Source: an uncultured delta proteobacterium (GTDB lineage Bacteria > Myxococcota_A > Polyangia > Polyangiales > Polyangiaceae). From it: 32,664 bases of DNA. This document shows, one piece after another, positions 1 through 7,460 of the stretch. Numbering within the stretch: the first letter of the stretch is position 1; every line of letters begins with the position of its first letter. The position numbers and the translations under genes are program-made. The notes under the pieces were generated by a model, which ran no database searches, was not told the DNA's origin, and was given only the letters and a program-made list of their open reading frames with translations. The stretch spans positions 1 through 32,664 of the forward strand of contig CAIVJW010000084.1 in assembly GCA_903906315.1 (NCBI GenBank), given 5' to 3'.

Positions 1-56
1 CCCGGGGCATCCGGCTGCTGCTCGCGGCCGGACGCCGGTCGGTGCGGTCGCGCTGA
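1..56 (+). CDS. possible 3' end of an upstream gene
   Basis: A reading frame enters from the left edge and ends at a TGA at 54-56, giving a short Arg-rich tail (GIRLLLAAGRRSVRSR). Only 17 codons are visible, so neither the gene nor its product can be identified. It would converge on the leftward gene ending at 109. It could equally be a chance open frame in GC-rich DNA. Confidence 0.2.
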   Translation, partial: RGIRLLLAAGRRSVRSR

Positions 57-108
57 GGGGCCGCCGCGTCACGAAAGGTGGAAGCGATTCCGCCTTTCAG
101 CGGGCGGG

Positions 109-423
109 TCACGACCCACCCCCATCACCGGGCGCCATCGGGAACCTGCGCCCCTCCCCGAACGCCCACGCGGCGACCACAAGTAGCAGATCTGCCCACC
201 TCTCGGTCTGCCGCGCCTCGATCTCAAGGACGAGCCTGTAGGTCTCCGCATCCACCGCGTCCCGGAGCCACGACTGGTGCTCGGCGATCTCGTGGGCCCG
301 CCTACTGGCCGTGGGGTCGAGGCGCACGACCTCGTCCGCCACGGCGGCAAGCCGCTCGTCGTCTTCGACAAGCTCGGGCGTCAACGGGGGCAGCTCGAAC
401 GTGCCCTTGTCCTCGGGGCTCAC
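109..423 (-). CDS. hypothetical acidic helical protein, 104 aa
   Basis: I do not recognise the family. The product is 104 aa, acidic and predicted helical, with a run of charged residues (SRRAHEIAEHQSWLRDAVDAE) followed by a hydrophobic patch (WADLLLVVAAWAFG) near residues 75-90 that could be amphipathic or membrane-associating. The start is GTG at 423-421, overlapping the TGA of the upstream gene as GTGA, which is strong evidence for a translationally coupled pair. Function unknown; the pairing with a treble-clef zinc protein is the only context. Confidence 0.6.
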   Translation of the reverse strand: MSPEDKGTFELPPLTPELVEDDERLAAVADEVVRLDPTASRRAHEIAEHQSWLRDAVDAETYRLVLEIEARQTERWADLLLVVAAWAFGEGRRFPMAPGDGGGS

Positions 424-707
424 GCCGCCCTCCGGGCGAGATCGGCCCGCAGCTCCCCGACCAAGCGGAGGGCATCGAGGAGCGCGGCCTCAGCGGCGTC
501 CAGGCGGGCCCGATCGGCCTCGTGTCGGCGGCGCCTCGAAGCAGAGGCACGGCAGCGTGCCGAGCACACGGAGGCGCTGCGCTTGGCCGTGATCGGCCGG
601 GAGCAGATCGGGCACGCGGGGGGCGCTGTGGCCGTCAGGAGCGGGGGGAGGTCGGGGACGGGGCGGTGGTCATGCTCGGTCTCGATCTCGCGAACGTGCG
701 CGTCCAT
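420..707 (-). CDS. small treble-clef zinc-binding protein, 95 aa
   Basis: Residues about 35-65 hold the pattern CPICSRPI-x-CSARCR followed by an Arg-rich stretch. This matches the small bacterial treble-clef or zinc-ribbon proteins of the form CxxC...fCSxxCRxxxyrrR. After it comes an Ala/Leu/Arg-rich helix ending LRADLARRAA. I chose ATG at 707 because the longer frame back to 812 reads as low-complexity, non-protein-like sequence. No clear Shine-Dalgarno precedes this ATG. The stop overlaps the GTG of the next gene (GTGA), so the two are probably one leftward transcript. It probably binds zinc and perhaps nucleic acid; partners are unknown. Confidence 0.6.
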   Translation of the reverse strand: MDAHVREIETEHDHRPVPDLPPLLTATAPPACPICSRPITAKRSASVCSARCRASASRRRRHEADRARLDAAEAALLDALRLVGELRADLARRAA

Positions 708-922
708 GCGCGTACTACGGGCCGAGGGGGGCAGGTTCAGCCGAAGGCCTTGGGGACGGGCGAGCGGCGTGGAACGGCAGCAAGCACCGGTCGGGCCTCG
801 GAATGTCCGCACCAGGTTTTCAGAGACCTCGGGTCTTCAGTTCCGCGGTAGCCTCGCCGCGCCATGCACCTGGACGCCCGAGATCCCGGCTCGCCGGTTG
901 CCTTCCTGCCGAGGTGCTCGTC

Positions 923-3900
923 GTGACCGCACCGGGCTTCGACCAGCTCGTGCCCGGCGCGCGGGTCGAGGGCCCTCTGCTGCCCGAGCCCGTCGAGGTG
1001 CTGACGGTCATCCCGATGGGCGCGTCCGTGAAGCTCGTCGCGGTCGGCCTCCGCACGAAGACGGTCCACCAGCCCGTGCTGGACGCCGAGCAGGTCGCGC
1101 AGCTCGTCGTGACCCCCAAGGACGAGCCCTTCGACGGCGACGCGGCCAAGTTCCGCCTCGGCATCGAGGCCCACCGCCTGGGTCTCGCGTACGAGTACGA
1201 CCCCTACTTCTCGCTCTCTATCGCGCGCGTAGATCCGCTGCCCCACCAGCTCGAAGCCGTCTACGAGTACTTCCTGAAGCTGCCCCGGATCCGGTTCCTA
1301 CTTGCCGACGACCCCGGCGCCGGGAAGACGATCATGGCCGGCCTGCTCCTCAAGGAGCTGAAGATCCGCGGCCTCGTCCAGCGCGTCCTCATCGTCACGC
1401 CCGCGAACCTGACCTTCCAGTGGCAGCGCGAGATGAAGGAGAAGTTCCGAGAGAGCTTTCATGTGGTCAAGGGGGACGTCCTCCGCGCCGGCTACGGCTC
1501 GAACCCGTGGACCGAGCATGACCAGGTCGTCACCTCCGTGTCGTGGATCTCGCGCGTCGAGGATGCCAAGGACAGCCTCCTTCGCGCGCACTGGGACCTC
1601 GTTATCGTGGACGAGGCCCACAAGATGAGCCCCACCTCCGAAGACAAGCCGACGCTCGCCTTTCAGATCGGCAAGGCCCTCTCGGACCGGACCGACCACT
1701 TTCTCTTGATGACGGCCACGCCCCACAAGGGCGACCCGGAGCACTTCCGCCGGTTCCTGACGCTCCTCGACCGCGACGTCTACGCGGACGTGGCGAGCCT
1801 CAAGGAGGCCATGAAGCGGAAGAGCGCACCCTTCTATCTTCGCCGGGTGAAGGAAGCGCTCGTCTCCTTCCCCGATCCCGAGACCGGCGAGGTGAAGCGG
1901 CTCTTCAAGGCGCGCGATGTCCAGACGTCGGCGTTCGAGCTGGATGGCGATGAGTTCAACTTCTACGTGGCGCTCACGAAGTACGTCCTCGACCAGTCTG
2001 CGCGGGCGGCAGCCGAAGAGTCTCCCGCCGCTCGGGCGCTCGGCTTCACGATGGCGATGCTTCAGCGGCGGTTCGCGTCGAGCATGTTCGCCGTCCGCCG
2101 GTCGCTCGAACGGATGCGCGAGCGGCGTCACAACATCCTCGAAGACCCCGAGAAGTACCGGAAGCAGCAGCTCGCGAAGCAGCTTCCAGACGACTTTGAT
2201 GAGCTACCCGAGGATGAGCAGCACCGCATTCTGTCCGAGGTCGAGAACATCGTCGTGTCGTTCGACCCGGTGCAGCTCCGGGAAGAGATCCAGGAGCTGA
2301 CCGGACTGATCGACGAAGCTCGCGGCCTCGAAAAGCGCGAGGTCGAGTCGAAGCTCCAGAAGCTTCGCGAGATCCTCAAGAAGTGGGGGATCTTCGGCGA
2401 CCCCAAGACCAAGCTCCTCATCTTCACGGAGCACAAGGACACGCTCGACTACCTCGCTGGTGATGGGAAGGACGCCCGACCCAAGGGCAAGCTCCTGGAG
2501 TGGGGCCTCAAGGTCACGCAGATTCACGGCGGAATGAAGGTTGGTGATCGGGACACCCCGGGGACGCGCATCTACGCCGAGCGCGAGTTCCGCGAGGACG
2601 CCCAGATCCTCGTGGCGACCGAGGCCGCCGGTGAAGGCATCAACCTCCAGTTCTGCTGGATGATGATCAACTACGACATCCCGTGGAACCCGGTGCGCCT
2701 TGAGCAGCGCATGGGCCGCATCCACCGGTACGGGCAGGAACACGACTGCCTCATCTTCAACTTCGCGGCCACGAACACCGTCGAGGGCCGCGTCCTCGCG
2801 AAGCTGCTCGATCGTCTGCGGCAGATCCGCATCGACCTGGAGAGCGACAAGGTCTTCGACGTCGTGGGCGACGTCTTCCCGTCGAACCTGCTGGAGAAGA
2901 TGTTCCGCGACCTCTACGCCGGCAAGATCGGCGAGAAGGACATCCAGGACCGCGTCGGCGAGGAGCTAGACCCGAAGCGCTTCCGGGCCATCACGCAGGC
3001 GACGTTGGAGGGCCTCGCACGGCGCGAGCTGAACCTGAGCGCCATCATCGGCAAGACGGCCGAGGCCAAGGAGCGGCGCCTCGTCCCCGAGGTGATCGAG
3101 GACTTCGCCGTCGCTGCCGGCCCCGTAGCCGGCCTGCCCGTCAAGCCGGAGAAGCAAGGTGCCCGCGTCTACCGGCTTGGCAAGGTGCCCAAGCACCTGC
3201 TCACCCGCGGCCACACCCTGGAGCCACGCTTCGGGGCCATCGCCAAGGAGTATGGGCGCGTCGCCTTCAACAAGGAGCTGCTCAAGGCGGACGCGACGCT
3301 CGACTGGATCACGCCTGGACACCCGCTCTTCGAGGCGATGCGGGCCGAGGTCGAGGACCGGGTTGCGGCGGACCTACGAGGCGGGGCGGTCTTCTACGAC
3401 TTGCAAACGGCCGAGCCGTACCGGCTCGACGCCTTCGCTGCATCGATCAAGGACGGGCGGGGGAATGTGCTTCACCGTCGAATCTTCGTGGTTCGGGCCG
3501 ACAAGGCCGGCCTTTCGATCCGCCAACCGACCCTGTTCCTCGACCTAATCCCGAGCCCCCGAGGGACCCCGGCGCCCGACGGATCCCACCTGCCCGATCG
3601 CAACGACGTCGAGCGGGCGCTCTTGGACGGCGCGCTCAAGGCGTGGCTCGACACCTCGAAGCTTGAGCGCGCCAAAGAGATGCAGGTCGTCCGGGAGCAC
3701 GTCGAGATCTCGCTGAACGAGCTGATCAACCGCGCCCAGGTCCATGCGGGGGAGCTGTACGAGCGGCTCGAAGGCGAGGCGATCCCCGGCATCCAGGGGT
3801 TGATCGCGCAGGCTGAGCAGCACGCAGAGGACCTCAACGTCCGGCTCGAAACCCGGCTCGCGCAACTCGACATGGAGCGGCTCTGCACGATCGCGGACAT

Positions 3901-4399
3901 CGACTTCCTGGGGAGAGCTTGGGCTCTGCCGCATCCCGACCGGAGCCAACCGGCGGTCGCCCCCATGGTGCGCGACGATGAGATAGAGCACCTCGCGGTC
4001 CAAGAGGCCACCCGGTACGAGGTGGCGCGCGGCTGGGAGGTCGAGAGCGTCGAATCCGAGAACCGCGGCTTCGATCTGATCTCGCGCCTCCCTCACCCGC
4101 ACGACCCGAAGACCTTCACCCAGGTCCGCTTCATCGAGGTGAAGGGCCGCGCTGGAGTCGGCGAGGTCGGCCTCTCCTCGAACGAGTACAAGACCGCCCA
4201 GCGGCTCGCGGTGGACTACTGGCTCTACGTTGTCTTCAACTGCGCCTCGAAGGCCGAGCTTCACCCTGTGCAAGATCCAGCTCGGCTCGGGTGGAAGCCG
4301 GTGGTGAGGGTCGAGCAATTTCTCGCGACGCCCGCAGCGATCCTCGCGGGCGAGAGCGCGGAGATCCGACGTTCGGGCGGTTCGACGGAGGCAACGTGA
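923..4399 (+). CDS. SNF2/DEAD-type helicase with C-terminal DUF3883 domain
   Basis: A 1158-aa SF2 helicase or translocase, first gene of a three-gene operon. Motif I is DDPGAGKT with K135; motif II is DEAH at 230-233; motif III is seen as MTATPHKG; motif VI is QRMGRIHRYGQ at 595-605. These fit the SNF2-like helicases of defence islands. The C-terminal ~150 residues look like DUF3883 (NO VEIN C-terminal type), with GFD (D1051) and IEVKG (E1072, K1074), the spacing of a PD-(D/E)XK nuclease core. The start is GTG at 923, with GAGGTG at 911-916 six bases upstream; the frame further back to 803 is not protein-like. The stop overlaps the next start as GTGA. Known for the family: ATP-dependent DNA translocation linked to restriction. 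Inferred: this protein is the DNA-engaging and possibly DNA-cutting subunit. Confidence 0.9.
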   Translation: MTAPGFDQLVPGARVEGPLLPEPVEVLTVIPMGASVKLVAVGLRTKTVHQPVLDAEQVAQLVVTPKDEPFDGDAAKFRLGIEAHRLGLAYEYDPYFSLSIARVDPLPHQLEAVYEYFLKLPRIRFLLADDPGAGKTIMAGLLLKELKIRGLVQRVLIVTPANLTFQWQREMKEKFRESFHVVKGDVLRAGYGSNPWTEHDQVVTSVSWISRVEDAKDSLLRAHWDLVIVDEAHKMSPTSEDKPTLAFQIGKALSDRTDHFLLMTATPHKGDPEHFRRFLTLLDRDVYADVASLKEAMKRKSAPFYLRRVKEALVSFPDPETGEVKRLFKARDVQTSAFELDGDEFNFYVALTKYVLDQSARAAAEESPAARALGFTMAMLQRRFASSMFAVRRSLERMRERRHNILEDPEKYRKQQLAKQLPDDFDELPEDEQHRILSEVENIVVSFDPVQLREEIQELTGLIDEARGLEKREVESKLQKLREILKKWGIFGDPKTKLLIFTEHKDTLDYLAGDGKDARPKGKLLEWGLKVTQIHGGMKVGDRDTPGTRIYAEREFREDAQILVATEAAGEGINLQFCWMMINYDIPWNPVRLEQRMGRIHRYGQEHDCLIFNFAATNTVEGRVLAKLLDRLRQIRIDLESDKVFDVVGDVFPSNLLEKMFRDLYAGKIGEKDIQDRVGEELDPKRFRAITQATLEGLARRELNLSAIIGKTAEAKERRLVPEVIEDFAVAAGPVAGLPVKPEKQGARVYRLGKVPKHLLTRGHTLEPRFGAIAKEYGRVAFNKELLKADATLDWITPGHPLFEAMRAEVEDRVAADLRGGAVFYDLQTAEPYRLDAFAASIKDGRGNVLHRRIFVVRADKAGLSIRQPTLFLDLIPSPRGTPAPDGSHLPDRNDVERALLDGALKAWLDTSKLERAKEMQVVREHVEISLNELINRAQVHAGELYERLEGEAIPGIQGLIAQAEQHAEDLNVRLETRLAQLDMERLCTIADIDFLGRAWALPHPDRSQPAVAPMVRDDEIEHLAVQEATRYEVARGWEVESVESENRGFDLISRLPHPHDPKTFTQVRFIEVKGRAGVGEVGLSSNEYKTAQRLAVDYWLYVVFNCASKAELHPVQDPARLGWKPVVRVEQFLATPAAILAGESAEIRRSGGSTEAT

Positions 4400-7300
4400 C
4401 CAAGCCGTACCCGAAGCGCCTCATCGAGGTGGACCTCCCGATCAGGGCTATTTCGGCCCATGCACTTCGGGAAAAGTCGATCCGCCAAGGCCACATCTCC
4501 ACTTTGCACATCTGGTGGGCCCGCCGCCCACTCGCCGCTTGCCGTGCGGTTCTTTGTGCTTCGCTTTGGCCCGACCCGGTAGACGTACACTGCCCGCAGG
4601 CCTTCCGGGAGATCGCAGCGAAACTCCTCGGTGAGTTCGCCGAGATGGTCAGGACGGACAAACAGGTGGCGGAGCTGTGCGCTTCCCACTGGGCGAGGTG
4701 GCGCACCGCGAACACCAAGACCCTCTCCGTCGATGGTCGAGAGGGGCACTTGGAATTGCGCAATGCCTTGCTCGACTTCATCGCGGACTTCGCGAACTGG
4801 GATGCGGCCCACTCGATGCCATTTGTGGAGTGCGCCCGCTCCTTGACCACGGCGGCCTATCTCGCCATGGAGCGGATCGCGCGTCCACTGGTCGCAGACC
4901 CCTTCGCCGGTGGTGGAGCGATTCCGCTGGAGGCGCTTCGTGTCGGAGCCGACACGTTCGCCAGCGACCTGAATCCTGTAGCGCTGATGCTTAACCGGGT
5001 TGCTGTTGAACTGGCGCCGCGACTTGGCGAGCGACTCGCGCAGGCGGTTCGAGAGGTCGCACTCACTGTCGGCACGCGCGCGAATCGCGCCCTGGCCTCC
5101 TATTTCCCATCGCCACCGGACGAGAGCCCGATCGCGTACCTGTGGGCGAGAACCGTGCGATGTGAAGGTCCCGAATGTGGCGCCGAAATCCCACTGGTGC
5201 GATCGTTGTGGCTCTCCAAGAAGGCTCAACGACCCGTCATGTACAAGGTGATCGTTGATGCGGTCGCGAAGCGTTGCACGTTCGCAATCATATCAGGGCG
5301 GGATGTTGACCAGAAGTCGTCGGGGAAAGGCACCGTTGTTGGAGGAGCTGCGGTTTGTCCTGTCTGCGGACACACCACTCCAAAGGATCGAGTTCGCGTG
5401 CAACTCGTGAGCCGCCGTGGCGGCACAAACGACGCGCGCCTGTTAGCCGTGGTGTCGAGGGGTCGGTCGGTTCCTGGTCGAATCTACCGACTCCCTCTGG
5501 CGCAGGAGGCAAAGGCGGTTGAAGCTGCCACGATCGAGCTACATCGACGTCTTCGTTCCGATGGGGTGAACCTCGTCCCGACCGAGGCGATCCCTCAAGA
5601 GAGGGTTTGGAAGAACAACCCAATCAGGGTCCACCTATACGGGATGACGACCTGGGGCGCGCTCTACACGTCGCGTCAACTCTTGGTGCTGACCACGTTC
5701 GTGCGGCTGATTCAGGAGACTTGCCGCGCCTATGGTGGCGAGGAATCGCTCCAACGCGCGGTACAGCTTGTGCTCGCGCTCGCTCTGGATCGCCTAGCCG
5801 ATCGAGAATCGTCGCTCTGCCGGTGGCGCCCAGAAGCCGATCAGGAGAAGATAGAAAGTGTCTTTGCGCGGCAGGCTCTGCCAATGGTGTGGGACTTCGC
5901 GGAAGGAAACCCGCTGTCAGCTGGAACGGCGTCGTGGCAGGACGCTGTAGAGCCGCCCGCGAAGGTGGTTTCACAGCTTGCAACCGTGCCATTCGTTGCA
6001 GGGCGCGTGGAACGCGCGTCTGCCGTTGCGCACCCTCTGCCCGACGACTCCGTGGACTGCTTCTGCACCGATCCACCGTACTACGACTCGATCCCCTACG
6101 CAGATCTATCGGACTACTTCTACGTTTGGCTCAAGCGTAGCGCCCGTGAGGCGGTACCAGATCTCGTTGTGGAGCCGACCACTCCAAAACGAGGCGAGTG
6201 CGTCTTCAACCCTTGCCGGGAGGCGCTCGGAGGAGGGTTGATGGACGCCGACTACTATCGGCGGACCGTCGAGCAGGCGATGGTGGAGGGCCGACGCGTC
6301 ACCAAGCCATCGGGAATTGCGGTTGTAGTGTTCGCCCACAAGAGTACCGCGGGCTGGGAAGCGCAGCTTCAAGCGATCTGCAACGCCGGTTGGATCATCA
6401 CGGCGTCTTGGCCAATCGACACTGAGATGGCGACGCGCCTCCGCGCAAAGGGATCGGCGACGCTCGCGTCATCAGTTCATCTTGTGTGCAGACCCCGTGA
6501 GAACGATGGTGGTCCGCTCCGACCTGATGATGTCGGAAGCTGGCGCTCGGTCCTTGCCGAGCTTCCCGTGCGGATCCACGAGTGGATGCCCCGGCTTGCG
6601 GACGAGGGTGTGGTAGGAGCCGACGCGATTTTCGCGTGCCTTGGGCCTGCTCTCGAAGTCTTCTCTCGGTACTCGCGCGTCGAGAAGGCATCGGGCGAGG
6701 TCGTTACTCTCAAGGATTACCTGGAGCAGGTCTGGGCCGCCGTGTCCAAGGAAGCGCTCTCGCTGATGTTTGAGGGCGCTGATGCAACCGGCCTCGAAGA
6801 AGACGCCCGGTTGACGGCGATGTGGCTCTGGACGCTTCGTGGGGGTTCGGCCACCGGGAGCGCTGCTGAAGCGGACGATGCCGACGAGACCAGCGACGTG
6901 GAAGATGACAACGAACGGGGCGCCCAGAGCGGCAAGGGCAAGGCACTTGCCGGCTTCGTCTTGGAGTTCGACGCCGCCAGAAGGATCGCCCAGGGGCTCG
7001 GAGCGCACCTGGAGAAGCTGAACGACGTGGTGGAGGTGAAGGGCGACAAGGCTCGCCTCCTCTCGGTCGCCGAGCGCACCAAAGCCCTGTTCGGCAAGGA
7101 CGGCGCCAAGGAACCTGAGGGTGCCGCCAGGGCCAGCGCGAAGTCCTCGAAGAAGCAGCTCGGCCTCTTCGGTGAGATCGAGGCCGCGGAGAAGCAGGGC
7201 TTCCTCGGCCCCACGGGCGTTCCCAAGGTCGGGGCGACGACCCTCGATCGGCTTCACCAGGCGATGATTCTCTTCGGCGCCGGTCGTTCGGACGCCCTCA

Positions 7301-7446
7301 AGCGCTTCGTCGTCGAGGAGGGGGCTGGGAGCGACCCGCGGTTCTGGAAGCTCGCCCAGTCGTTCTCGGCGCTCTACCCGCCCGGCTCCGAAGAGAAGCG
7401 CTGGGTTGACGGCGTGTTGGCCCGCAAGAAGTCGCTCGGGTTCTAG
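4396..7446 (+). CDS. DUF1156-type Zn-ribbon DNA methyltransferase (COG1743-like)
   Basis: A 1016-aa DNA amino-methyltransferase. The N-terminus (LIEVDLPIRAIS...HIWWARRPLAACR) is the DUF1156 signature. SAM-binding motif I is DPFAGGG at 168-174; catalytic motif IV is DPPYYD at 559-564, the (D/N/S)PP(Y/F) form used for N6-adenine or N4-cytosine. A zinc ribbon is formed by C256, C261, C321 and C324. Around residues 825-842 there is an acidic, low-complexity insert. The GTG start at 4396 overlaps the helicase stop and has GGAGG at 4387-4391. The central part (about 5100-6500) uses less GC-rich codons than its neighbours, a sign of transfer. It probably marks self DNA for the helicase/ATPase cassette, but could also be part of the interference complex. 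The target base cannot be decided from sequence alone. Confidence 0.88.
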   Translation: MTKPYPKRLIEVDLPIRAISAHALREKSIRQGHISTLHIWWARRPLAACRAVLCASLWPDPVDVHCPQAFREIAAKLLGEFAEMVRTDKQVAELCASHWARWRTANTKTLSVDGREGHLELRNALLDFIADFANWDAAHSMPFVECARSLTTAAYLAMERIARPLVADPFAGGGAIPLEALRVGADTFASDLNPVALMLNRVAVELAPRLGERLAQAVREVALTVGTRANRALASYFPSPPDESPIAYLWARTVRCEGPECGAEIPLVRSLWLSKKAQRPVMYKVIVDAVAKRCTFAIISGRDVDQKSSGKGTVVGGAAVCPVCGHTTPKDRVRVQLVSRRGGTNDARLLAVVSRGRSVPGRIYRLPLAQEAKAVEAATIELHRRLRSDGVNLVPTEAIPQERVWKNNPIRVHLYGMTTWGALYTSRQLLVLTTFVRLIQETCRAYGGEESLQRAVQLVLALALDRLADRESSLCRWRPEADQEKIESVFARQALPMVWDFAEGNPLSAGTASWQDAVEPPAKVVSQLATVPFVAGRVERASAVAHPLPDDSVDCFCTDPPYYDSIPYADLSDYFYVWLKRSAREAVPDLVVEPTTPKRGECVFNPCREALGGGLMDADYYRRTVEQAMVEGRRVTKPSGIAVVVFAHKSTAGWEAQLQAICNAGWIITASWPIDTEMATRLRAKGSATLASSVHLVCRPRENDGGPLRPDDVGSWRSVLAELPVRIHEWMPRLADEGVVGADAIFACLGPALEVFSRYSRVEKASGEVVTLKDYLEQVWAAVSKEALSLMFEGADATGLEEDARLTAMWLWTLRGGSATGSAAEADDADETSDVEDDNERGAQSGKGKALAGFVLEFDAARRIAQGLGAHLEKLNDVVEVKGDKARLLSVAERTKALFGKDGAKEPEGAARASAKSSKKQLGLFGEIEAAEKQGFLGPTGVPKVGATTLDRLHQAMILFGAGRSDALKRFVVEEGAGSDPRFWKLAQSFSALYPPGSEEKRWVDGVLARKKSLGF

Positions 7447-7460
7447 GAACGGAGAAGAAG

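Noticed and set aside
824-836. AGACC-TCG-GGTCT mini hairpin upstream of the helicase operon
   Set aside because: Five pairs in GC-rich DNA is within chance, and no promoter elements accompany it.
803-922. Upstream extension of the helicase reading frame
   Set aside because: The 40 extra residues are Arg/Pro-rich and not protein-like, and GAGGTG placed before GTG 923 marks the real start.
3545-4318. Long open frame antisense to the helicase 3' part
   Set aside because: Shadow of GC-rich codon bias; the sense strand has clear DUF3883 motifs.
6472-7257. Long open frame antisense to the methyltransferase 3' part
   Set aside because: Low-quality composition and no ribosome binding site; sense strand well supported.
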